Program-made: the position numbers and the translations under genes
Assembly: GCA_030841185.1 (NCBI GenBank)
Contig: JAVEDB010000099.1
Span: 1 to 50,173 of the forward strand
Direction: 5' to 3'
Source of the DNA: Actinomycetota bacterium
GTDB taxonomy: Bacteria; Actinomycetota; Actinomycetes; JACCUZ01
Length of the DNA stretch: 50,173 bases
Shown here: in pieces, positions 39,998 to 48,140 of the stretch
Layout: each line of letters starts with the position of its first letter
Numbering within the stretch: position 1 is the first letter of the stretch
The notes under the pieces: generated by a model
Databases searched by the model: none
The model's input: the letters and a program-made list of their open reading frames with translations, nothing else
What the model was told of the DNA's origin: nothing

Positions 39998-41341
39998 GTG
40001 CAGCCGCGCGTCGCCGTCGTCGGGTCCGGGCCGGCGGGGGTCTACGCCGCCGAGGCCCTCATCCGGTACGCCGGGGAGGTGAGCGTCGACGTCCTCGACG
40101 CGCTGCCGGCTCCGTTCGGCCTCGTCCGGTACGCCGTGGCCCCTGACCACCCCCGCACGCAGTCCATCTCGGAGTCGCTCGCGACTGTGTTGGACCACCC
40201 CGGGGTGCGCTTCCTGGGCAACGTGCGCGTCGGGGCGGACATCTCGATCGACGAGCTGCTCGAGCACTACGACGCCGTCGTGATCGCGGTCGGGGCGGCC
40301 ACCGACCGGCGGATGGGCATTCCCGGCGAGGATCTGCCGGGCAGTGTCTCGGCCACCGACCTCGTCGCGTGGTACTGCGGCAACCCCGACGTCGATCCGG
40401 GACGTTTCGTGCTCGACGCCTCGAGCGTTGCCGTCGTCGGCGCGGGCAACGTCGCCGGCGACATCGCCCGGATGCTCGCGAGATCAGCCGGGGAGCTCGC
40501 TGCGACCGACGCGCCCGACCACATCCTGGCTGCCTTTGCGGCCAGCTCGGTGCGGGACATCCACCTGATCGCGAGACGCGGACCGGCGCAGTCCCGGTTC
40601 ACCACCCGCGAGCTTCGCGAACTCGGCGATCTTGAGCTGGCCGACCTGCTGGTGGACCCGGCCGACCTCGAGCTCGATGCGCACAGCGCTGAGGTCGTCA
40701 GCAGCAGCTCGGCCGCGCGCCGCAACGTCGAGGTGTTGCGAGGCTGGGTCGGGCAGGCCGAGACACGCCTGGACCGGCGCATCCACCTGCGCTTCTTCCA
40801 GCGTCCGGTCGAGGTGCTCGGCACCGACCGCGTCGAGGCCATCCGGCTCGAGCGCACCCGGCTCGACGTGGACGGAGAAGTCCACGGCACCGGCGACATC
40901 GTCGACCTGCCCGTGCAGATGGTCGTGCGGGCGGTGGGCTATCGAAGTCTGCCCCTGGACGGGCTGCCCTTCGACGAGGGTTCTGGCGTCGTCCCTCATC
41001 TCAACGGGCGGGTGCACCGTGACGGTGTCGTCATGCCCGGTCTGTACGTCGCTGGGTGGGCGAAGAGGGGACCGACCGGCGTGATCGGGACCAACAAGCA
41101 CGACGCCCGCGAGACCGTGCGCTCCCTGATGGACGACCTGCCGGCGCTCCCCCGGGCCGCCGCCGACAGCCCGGATGCCGTCGTGCAACTGCTGGAGTCC
41201 CGTGGGGTCGACGTCGTGAGCTGGGCCGGCTGGCGGGCGATCGACCTGGCCGAGGTCGAGGCGGGCCGCCGCCAGGGCCGGCCGCGCGCCAAGATCAGCG
41301 ACCGGGCCGCGCTGCTGCGCATCGCTGCCGGAGAGGGTTGA
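39998..41341 (+). CDS. FAD-dependent ferredoxin/adrenodoxin-NADP reductase-like protein
   Basis: VAVVGSGPAGVYAAEALIRYAG, APFGLVRYAVAPDHPRTQS; GTG in frame with ORF 39824..41341. Confidence 0.92.
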   Translation: MQPRVAVVGSGPAGVYAAEALIRYAGEVSVDVLDALPAPFGLVRYAVAPDHPRTQSISESLATVLDHPGVRFLGNVRVGADISIDELLEHYDAVVIAVGAATDRRMGIPGEDLPGSVSATDLVAWYCGNPDVDPGRFVLDASSVAVVGAGNVAGDIARMLARSAGELAATDAPDHILAAFAASSVRDIHLIARRGPAQSRFTTRELRELGDLELADLLVDPADLELDAHSAEVVSSSSAARRNVEVLRGWVGQAETRLDRRIHLRFFQRPVEVLGTDRVEAIRLERTRLDVDGEVHGTGDIVDLPVQMVVRAVGYRSLPLDGLPFDEGSGVVPHLNGRVHRDGVVMPGLYVAGWAKRGPTGVIGTNKHDARETVRSLMDDLPALPRAAADSPDAVVQLLESRGVDVVSWAGWRAIDLAEVEAGRRQGRPRAKISDRAALLRIAAGEG

Positions 41342-41400
41342 GGTCCGACCGGTCGAGGATCCGAGGTTCATTGCAGGGCGACGGGGGGCACCCACCTCCC

Positions 41401-42219
41401 GTGGCGGCTCTGCACGAGGTGACGCAACGGCTTCGGAGCAGCCGCACGCTGCGCGCTTCGGCGCGCGTCGGACTTGCTTCCCGAGGAGTGCTGTACCTCC
41501 TCCTGGCCTACCTCGCGGCCGCCCTCGCCGGGGGTTGGGGACTGCACGGGAAACAGGTCAACGGGAATGGCGCGCTGCGAGCCGTCGCCGGCACCCCGCT
41601 GGGCCTGGTGGCTCTCTGCGGCGCGGCGGTCGGCTTCGCGGCCTTCGGGCTCGTCCGGCTGGCCGGCGCCTACGGGGACCGGTCGATCGGCCGGGGGCGC
41701 CGCCTCACGACCGCCGGGCAGGCGCTGTTCTACCTGGGCCTGGCCGCCGTGACGGCGGCGTTCATCCTCGGCCGGCGCTCCACGGGGTCCGAGCAGCAGC
41801 AGCAGTCGACCACCATGCGGGTGCTCAGCGCACCGGGCGGCCGCCTCGCCCTCGCCGCCGCCGGGCTTATCGCGCTCGGCGTCTGTGCCTGGCAGATCTG
41901 GATCGGGGTACGCGGAGGCTTCGCCGACAGCCTGCGCACCCGGGACATGGGCGGCCGGACGCGCCGCGTCACACATTGGGCCGGCACGGTCGGGATCGTG
42001 GCGCGGGCAGCAGCCGTCGCCCCGCTGGCTGTCCTCCTCGTCGTCGCGGCCGCCCGGGGGCGGCCACGAACCGCGAAGGGGCTCGACGACCTGCTGATGG
42101 ATCTCGACCGCTCGGGCAGCGGCCGGGCCCTGGTCTGGCTGGTCGCGCTCGGCTTCCTCGTCTTCTCGCTGTACAGCTTCCTCGAGGCCAGGTACCGCGA
42201 GGTCCACGCCGGGGACTGA
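41401..42219 (+). CDS. DUF1206 membrane protein
   Basis: SARVGLASRGVLYLLLAYLAAALA repeated modules, six TM. Confidence 0.85.
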   Translation: MAALHEVTQRLRSSRTLRASARVGLASRGVLYLLLAYLAAALAGGWGLHGKQVNGNGALRAVAGTPLGLVALCGAAVGFAAFGLVRLAGAYGDRSIGRGRRLTTAGQALFYLGLAAVTAAFILGRRSTGSEQQQQSTTMRVLSAPGGRLALAAAGLIALGVCAWQIWIGVRGGFADSLRTRDMGGRTRRVTHWAGTVGIVARAAAVAPLAVLLVVAAARGRPRTAKGLDDLLMDLDRSGSGRALVWLVALGFLVFSLYSFLEARYREVHAGD

Positions 42220-42330
42220 CGAATTGCCCCCTTGACAGACGGTGACGCGCGGCGCACGTTCGGTGAGTGGCGGTAGGGGGGGCCGAGACCCCGGGTCCCG
42301 CGACGACTCGACGTATCACGCGAGGCGCTG

Positions 42331-42375
42331 GGACCTCCTCATAGCTGCCACCCGTCTAAGGACCAGGAGGTCCTC
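42331..42375 (+). promoter_or_regulatory. putative SD-sequestering mRNA leader of the 993-aa protein gene
   Basis: GGACCTCCT (42331-42339) perfectly complementary to AGGAGGTCC (42365-42373); alternative AGGACC-AGGA-GGTCCT hairpin (42359-42374); ATG at 42376. Confidence 0.5.
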
Positions 42376-45357
42376 ATGGACCAGGAGTTCAACGTCGGCC
42401 GCAACACCTACCTCGACCGGGACCAGCGCGGAACAGTGCGCCAGCTCCGGCACATCGACGTGCCGTTCCAGTCCCAGGCGCGAACTCCGCAGCTCGTCGC
42501 TGCCGAGTACCTCCACAGCTTCGCCGACCTCCTCGAGCTGCCCGCGACCAGCCTCTCGCGCATCAGCGAGTCGCCCGCCACGCACCCCGAGGCCGCCGAC
42601 GTGGAGCTGCGCTTCCTGGGTGAGAAACAGCAGTTCGACACGGCCACCGTTGCGTTCCACCAGACCGCCCTGGGTCTGCCGGTCTGGGAGGCCGGCGTCG
42701 CCGTACAGATGAAGACCGCACCCTTCCGCGTCCTGAGCTCGCAGTCGACGCAGCACCCCGATGTCCACGTCGAGCGCCCGAACGACGACTCGCTCAAGCG
42801 GGCCGAGTCCATCACCGCCACCCATTTCGCGCGTTCTCTCGGGCTGCACTTCCGCGGGGGCGACAACCAGGTCGACAGCAAGCAGCTCGAGATCGAAGGC
42901 CGCCAGCTGGTGGTCTACCGCTACGAGGCGGCCAAGGTGCAGCGGGACGGACCTCCGTCGGTGATCGCGCGCGACATCCCGCAGGCGCGGGGCGGGAACG
43001 GCCGGGCCAAGAAGCCCGACGTCCTCGTCGAGGAGCCGCAGGGGATCAACCAGGCGAGCATCCCCTGGCTGCCACTGCCACCGGTGCCGGACAGCATCCG
43101 CGAGGGCCAGCACTACGTGAGCATCAAGATCGACTTCGCCCTCCCGCTTCCGGCGTGGGGAGCGCTGAACTGGACGGCGATCCTGGACGTCGACACGCTG
43201 GCCGTCCTCTACGTGCGACCGCACGTCGACGACGTCACCGGACTCGTCTTCGAGGTCGACCCGGTCACGACCAACGGCGGGCCGTTGCCCACCAGCACGA
43301 GCGCCACCCTGAACCCGGTGCGCGTCTCACGCCCGCTGCTGGGCCTCGCGCCGCCGTCGGGAGGAACCCAGTCCCTTACCGGGGACACCGTGGCGCTGAT
43401 CGACTCCGAGATTCCGACGGTGGTCTTCCCGACTGAGCCCAGTGGGACCAACTTCGACTTCGACGCGCGCACCGACAACTTCTCGGCCGTCAACGCCTAC
43501 GTGCACTGCGACCGGTTCTTCCGGCTCGTCGACAGCATGGGTTTCTCCCGGGCGTCGTACTTCAGCGGGTCGTCGTTCCCCAGCTCAGTGGACCACCGCG
43601 GCCGGATGAACACGACCGACGGCATTGAGGTCAACGCGCACTGCCTGGGCACCACTGGTGGCGGCGGCATCCTGCGGACCACCTTCGCGCTGGCGAACAC
43701 CGGCGACACCGCGCACCCGATCGGGATTGCTGACGACTTCCGGGTCGTCCTGCATGAGCTCGGTGGCCATGGAGTGCTCTACAACCACGTCAGCTCGGCC
43801 AACTTCGGCTTTTCGCACAGTGCGGGAGACAGCGTGGCCGCCATCCTCGCCGACCCGGGAACCCAGGCACCGGACCGCTTCGTGACCTTCCCGTGGGTCA
43901 ACATCGGCCGACGCCACGACCGGCTGCCCAGCGGCGGCTGGGGCTATGCCGGGTCGATCGCGCTCAACCCGTTCGACAACACCCTCGACTACGCGGGGTA
44001 CAAGAACGAGCAGATCCTCTCCAGCACGATGTTCCGGATCTACCGCTCTCTGGGCGGCGACTCGGCCGACCTCAACACGCAGCGCTTCGCCGCGCGGATG
44101 ACCGTGTACCTCATCCTGCGGGCCATCGGCACGCTGAGCCAGGCCACCAACCCGACCACCGGCTCAGGCTTCGAGACGGCCCTGGAGACGGCAGACTCCG
44201 GCGACTGGGTGAGCGAGAACATCACCGGCGGCGCCTACCGCAAGGTCATCCGCTGGGCGTTCGAGAAGCAGGGCGCGTTCCAACCGCCCGGGGCCGCGAC
44301 GCCCAACAACAACGCGGGCGCGCCACCGGCGGTTGATGTGTACGTCGATGACGGGCGGGCCGGTGAGTACCAGTACCAGCCGGTCTTCTGGGACAACCAG
44401 AACGTCTGGAACCGCACGCACGCGGACGGTGGCACCACCCACCAGGACCCGATCGTCAACCGCACCAACTACGCGTACGTCCGCATCCGCAACCGCGGCA
44501 CCCAGACGGCCACCGGAGTCCTGGTCAAGGCCTACCACGCCAACCCGGCGGCCGGCCTGTCCTACCCCAACGACTGGATCCCGATGACCACGGCCCAGCT
44601 CTCCGGGGCGAACGTCCCGGCGAACAACTCCGGCGACGTGATCGTGGGGCCGTTCTCGTGGACCCCCACGCACGTCGGGCACGAGTGCATGTTCATGGTC
44701 GTGTCGGCGACCGGGGACGCCAGCAACGTCAACAACATCGCCGCCGGGGACTCGATCCCCGAGTGGCGCCTGGTGCCGCACGACAACAACATCGGGCAGC
44801 GCAACGTGGCACCGGTCCCGGGTGGTGGCACGAGCGGACTCACCGAGGAGTTCTCGGGGCTGAGCTTCGAGGTCAAGAACCCGCTGCTCAAGCCGGCGGC
44901 CATGCAGCTGGAGTCGAGCCTGCCGCCGCTGCTGTCCGAGCGGGGCTGGAAGCTCGACTTCACCAGCCGCGGCGGTGCCGCCTTCTCCCTGCAGCCCGGG
45001 GAGAGCCGGGAGGTCGTCATGGCTCTCACCAAGGGCGGTGAGTTCACCGCCGGCGAGGTCGAGAAGGCAGACCAGCGCTCGATCCAGGTGGTCGCGCGGG
45101 CCGACGGAATCCTCGTGGGCGGCATGACCTACCAGATGGACCCGAAGATCACCCGACCGAACCGGCCCGGAGCCAACCCGGCGCCGGGGCAGCCCGGGCA
45201 CCAGCACGACGACGGCTGCGGGTGCCAGCCCGACGCCAAGGCCGACACCATGGCGGAGACGCTGTTGCGCTACCTCAACCAGCGCAACCAGCGGGTCCGT
45301 GAGGTGGAGGTGCGCAAGGTCATCCTCGAGATCGAGCTCGAGGACTGCGACGACTGA
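42376..45357 (+). CDS. large leaderless putative zinc metalloprotease with CARDB-like C-terminal region
   Basis: 993 aa; FTP-like N-term (ALGLPVWEAGVAVQMKT), LHELGGHGVLYNHVSSANFGFSHSAGDSVAAILADPG, later VRIRNRGTQTATGVLVKAYH segment; no signal peptide seen. Confidence 0.75.
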   Translation: MDQEFNVGRNTYLDRDQRGTVRQLRHIDVPFQSQARTPQLVAAEYLHSFADLLELPATSLSRISESPATHPEAADVELRFLGEKQQFDTATVAFHQTALGLPVWEAGVAVQMKTAPFRVLSSQSTQHPDVHVERPNDDSLKRAESITATHFARSLGLHFRGGDNQVDSKQLEIEGRQLVVYRYEAAKVQRDGPPSVIARDIPQARGGNGRAKKPDVLVEEPQGINQASIPWLPLPPVPDSIREGQHYVSIKIDFALPLPAWGALNWTAILDVDTLAVLYVRPHVDDVTGLVFEVDPVTTNGGPLPTSTSATLNPVRVSRPLLGLAPPSGGTQSLTGDTVALIDSEIPTVVFPTEPSGTNFDFDARTDNFSAVNAYVHCDRFFRLVDSMGFSRASYFSGSSFPSSVDHRGRMNTTDGIEVNAHCLGTTGGGGILRTTFALANTGDTAHPIGIADDFRVVLHELGGHGVLYNHVSSANFGFSHSAGDSVAAILADPGTQAPDRFVTFPWVNIGRRHDRLPSGGWGYAGSIALNPFDNTLDYAGYKNEQILSSTMFRIYRSLGGDSADLNTQRFAARMTVYLILRAIGTLSQATNPTTGSGFETALETADSGDWVSENITGGAYRKVIRWAFEKQGAFQPPGAATPNNNAGAPPAVDVYVDDGRAGEYQYQPVFWDNQNVWNRTHADGGTTHQDPIVNRTNYAYVRIRNRGTQTATGVLVKAYHANPAAGLSYPNDWIPMTTAQLSGANVPANNSGDVIVGPFSWTPTHVGHECMFMVVSATGDASNVNNIAAGDSIPEWRLVPHDNNIGQRNVAPVPGGGTSGLTEEFSGLSFEVKNPLLKPAAMQLESSLPPLLSERGWKLDFTSRGGAAFSLQPGESREVVMALTKGGEFTAGEVEKADQRSIQVVARADGILVGGMTYQMDPKITRPNRPGANPAPGQPGHQHDDGCGCQPDAKADTMAETLLRYLNQRNQRVREVEVRKVILEIELEDCDD

Positions 45358-45366
45358 CCTTCCCCT

Positions 45367-45408
45367 AGCGGCGGGGCCTCCCATCAGGGACGCCCCGCCG
45401 TTGCATTT
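45367..45408 (+). terminator. hairpin downstream of the 993-aa protein gene
   Basis: CGGCGGGGC (45369-45377) / GCCCCGCCG (45392-45400) with inner TCCC/GGGA; followed by TTGCATTT. Confidence 0.65.
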
Positions 45409-45532
45409 CCTCGGCACTGATGTATCAGCGCCGGTGCCGCCGCCTCTTGTTCGGTGAGACGGCACCCTCCGGTGGCGTCGACAAGGTGTCGGAGCGCGGT
45501 CGGTCGGATCGCCAGGAACACGAGGGGATGCC

Positions 45533-45733
45533 ATGGACAACTCGGGCTACCGCGTCGCCGTGGCACGTGGCTTGACGATCCTCGAGCGCGTTGCCGATGA
45601 CCTGCTCGGCGACGGCACGAGTCCCGATCGGGACCGGGACGCCGACGCCGACAGGGCGCTGATTCGCGATGCCGTACGGCGGGCCCACCAGCGGAACGCA
45701 CGCCGTCGGCCGCTCGTGAGCCGGCGAAGCTGA
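45533..45733 (+). CDS. small charged hypothetical protein
   Basis: 66-aa ORF preceded by GAGGGG SD; followed by a strong hairpin. Confidence 0.5.
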   Translation: MDNSGYRVAVARGLTILERVADDLLGDGTSPDRDRDADADRALIRDAVRRAHQRNARRRPLVSRRS

Positions 45734-45752
45734 GGGGAGCGGGGAAGCGGGG

Positions 45753-45789
45753 ACGGGACCGGGGCGAACAGGGGGCGCCCCGGTCCCGT
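45753..45789 (+). terminator. strong hairpin between small ORF and S8 gene
   Basis: Perfect 14-bp stem ACGGGACCGGGGCG (45753-45766) / CGCCCCGGTCCCGT (45776-45789), 9-nt loop; no clear T-tract. Confidence 0.6.
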
Positions 45790-45894
45790 GCATGCCGCAC
45801 CGGTCTTACGAGACGTTGAATCCGGTCCCGTCATCGGGTCCACTAAGCAGCACCAACAACACGAGACACGACCCAGGACATGAAGGAGCCCGCC

Positions 45895-47085
45895 ATGAGG
45901 TCCCCCGAGGAGCGCCTGGCCCGGCTGCTCGACCGCCACAGTGAGTTCCTCCCTGTCGCGTCCGACGACCCCACCGGCGCGATCATCCGCCGCGACGAGC
46001 TGCTCGTACCGGCCCGGCATGCGGCGGCCGTGGAGGAGGCCGCTCGCCGGTGGACCGATGGACGCACCGATGTCGAGGCACTTGGTCTCGCCAGGTTCCG
46101 GCTGCGGGGCGACGCGGATGTCGCCGACCTCATCACCAGCCAGTTCTCCCCTGAGGGCGGCGAGCCGCTCGCTGCCCCGGTGCACATGTTCCGCGGCGAG
46201 CCGAACTATCAGGGTGGGCCCGGAGGTGTCCCCTCACCCGTGCCTACGTCGCTACCGGCACCCGCGACCGCCAGCTCCGGGCACCGGGTCACCGTCGCGA
46301 TCCTCGACACCGGGATCTCCGCGAACCACCCGTGGTTCCCCGCAACGAGCTGGGACGCGATCGACAAAGACGTCGACGACCGGCTGGACGAGAACAACGA
46401 CTACGAGCTCGACGCTCAGGCGGGGCACGGCACGTTCATCGCCGGCGTGGTGCGTCAGCACGCTCCGGGGGCGCATGTCCTCGTCGGCCGAGTGCTCGGG
46501 TCCGACGGTGTCTGCGACGAGATGGACCTGCTGCGCGCCTTGCTGAGGCTGCGGGACAGCAGCGCGGCGAGCCACCACGGGATCGGTGTGCTCAACCTGT
46601 CCCTAGGCGCGTACATGTGGAACGACCGGCCACCCGCCCTTGTCTCGCAGGCGATCGAGAGCCTGGGCCGCGACACGGTGGTTGTCGCGGCGGCCGGCAA
46701 CAACCACAACGACCGGGCGTTCTGGCCGGCGGCGTTCGAGCCCGTCATCGGCGTCGGTGCACTGCGCGCGGATGGCACCGGCCCGACATCGTTCTCCAAT
46801 TACGGGTCGTGGGTCGATGCCTGGGCGCCCGGCGACGAGGTCGCCAGCAGCTTCGTCACGTTCGACGGCCCGAAAGAGAAGCTGCCGGGCACCGACATCG
46901 ACCCGGACTGCTTCACCGGCTTCGCGCACTGGAGCGGCACGTCGTTCGCTGCGCCACGGGTCGCCGCCGAGCTCGCCCGTCGGGCGCAGGAGGAGAAGAG
47001 CTCCCCCCGGGATGTCCGCGATGCGGTGCTTCGGCAGTTCACGGCGCCCGTAAACGCCGCAGCGGTGACGGACGGTGGTCCCTGA
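45895..47085 (+). CDS. subtilisin-like S8 serine peptidase, apparently cytoplasmic
   Basis: Triad motifs VAILDTGIS, AGHGTFIAG, SGTSFAAP; AAGGAG SD 6 nt before ATG 45895; no signal peptide. Confidence 0.9.
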   Translation: MRSPEERLARLLDRHSEFLPVASDDPTGAIIRRDELLVPARHAAAVEEAARRWTDGRTDVEALGLARFRLRGDADVADLITSQFSPEGGEPLAAPVHMFRGEPNYQGGPGGVPSPVPTSLPAPATASSGHRVTVAILDTGISANHPWFPATSWDAIDKDVDDRLDENNDYELDAQAGHGTFIAGVVRQHAPGAHVLVGRVLGSDGVCDEMDLLRALLRLRDSSAASHHGIGVLNLSLGAYMWNDRPPALVSQAIESLGRDTVVVAAAGNNHNDRAFWPAAFEPVIGVGALRADGTGPTSFSNYGSWVDAWAPGDEVASSFVTFDGPKEKLPGTDIDPDCFTGFAHWSGTSFAAPRVAAELARRAQEEKSSPRDVRDAVLRQFTAPVNAAAVTDGGP

Positions 47086-47668
47086 TGAGCACTATCGTGA
47101 CGGCGTGGAACGCGCGGATCTCGGCCAGCTCGTCGTCGGCGCCGCCGGCGGGGACACTAACGCCTGGGACGAGCTCGTGGATCGGTTCTCCGGCCTTGTC
47201 TGGCACATCGCCCGCGGCCATCGCCTCGGCGACGCCGACGCGGCGGACGTCGCCCAGACCGTCTGGCTGCGCCTCGTCGAGTCGCTGCCCCGGTTGCGCG
47301 AGCCGGCGGCCCTTGGCGGATGGCTCGCCACCACGACCCGGCACGAGTGCCTGCGCGTGCTGCGCATCTCGGGCCGCGAGGTGCCCGACGAGTCCGACGC
47401 GCTGGTGGACATCCCGAGCACCGATGCCTCACCCGAGGCGGTCGCCGAGCTCGCCGAGGACCGCCAGCTGGTCCGGGCCGCCCTCGACCGTCTGTCGGAA
47501 CGCTGCCGAACCCTGCTGCGCGCCCTGGCCTATTCCCCCGACGACAGCTACGCGGACATCTCCGCAGCCCTCGGCATGCCGGTGGGCAGCATCGGACCGA
47601 CCCGGGCCCGGTGCCTGCAGCGGCTGCGTCGTGAGCTGGTCGCCGGTGGCGCCCTTGCCGAGGACTGA
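47075..47668 (+). CDS. ECF-like RNA polymerase sigma-70 family factor
   Basis: Region 2 ELVDRFSGLVWHIARGHRLGDADAADVAQTVWLRLVESLPRLREPAALGGWLATTTRHECLRVLR and region 4 YADISAALGMPVGSIGPTRARCLQRLRREL; start 47075 or 47105. Confidence 0.9.
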   Translation: MVPDEHYRDGVERADLGQLVVGAAGGDTNAWDELVDRFSGLVWHIARGHRLGDADAADVAQTVWLRLVESLPRLREPAALGGWLATTTRHECLRVLRISGREVPDESDALVDIPSTDASPEAVAELAEDRQLVRAALDRLSERCRTLLRALAYSPDDSYADISAALGMPVGSIGPTRARCLQRLRRELVAGGALAED

Positions 47669-47679
47669 GGCCGGACGCC

Positions 47680-48135
47680 ATGACTGACATCGACCCTGCC
47701 GACCGGCGCCTTCTCGACCATGTCAGGTCGGCTCTGGACGAGCACGACCCGGTGCCGGACGCCGTCGTCGCGGCGGCCCGGGCCAGCCTGACCTGGCTCA
47801 CGGTCGACGCCGAGCTCGCCGCCCTCGCCGAGGACTCGGCCCTGTCGGCGACCGGAGTCCGCTCCGTCGACACCTCGCGTGTGCTGACCTTCGAGTGCAG
47901 CACCGGGGTGATCGTGCTCGAGGTGACGTCCCTCGGCGACACCCGGCGGCTCGTGGGCCAGGCGGACCGGCCGGCCCACCTGTCCATCACGCATCCCGGG
48001 GGCGACACGGAGGTCGACACCGACGAGCACGGCCGGTTCCAGGTCGAGGGCATCTCGGCCGGGCTGGTCCGGCTGCGCTGCGTCTTCACCGACTCGCCGG
48101 ATGCGCCGATCGTCACGTCCTGGGTTCTGGTCTAG
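47680..48135 (+). CDS. uncharacterised protein in S8/sigma/CHAT operon
   Basis: 151 aa; N-term helical, C-term beta-rich (LSITHPGGDTEVDTDEHGRFQVEGISAGLVRLRCVF) resembling a carboxypeptidase-regulatory-type sandwich. Confidence 0.78.
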   Translation: MTDIDPADRRLLDHVRSALDEHDPVPDAVVAAARASLTWLTVDAELAALAEDSALSATGVRSVDTSRVLTFECSTGVIVLEVTSLGDTRRLVGQADRPAHLSITHPGGDTEVDTDEHGRFQVEGISAGLVRLRCVFTDSPDAPIVTSWVLV

Positions 48136-48140
48136 CACCG

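Noticed and set aside
42232-42260. TTGACA at 42232 as a sigma70-type promoter for the metalloprotease gene
   Set aside because: No acceptable -10 hexamer at 16-18 nt (CACGTT); not supported without TSS data
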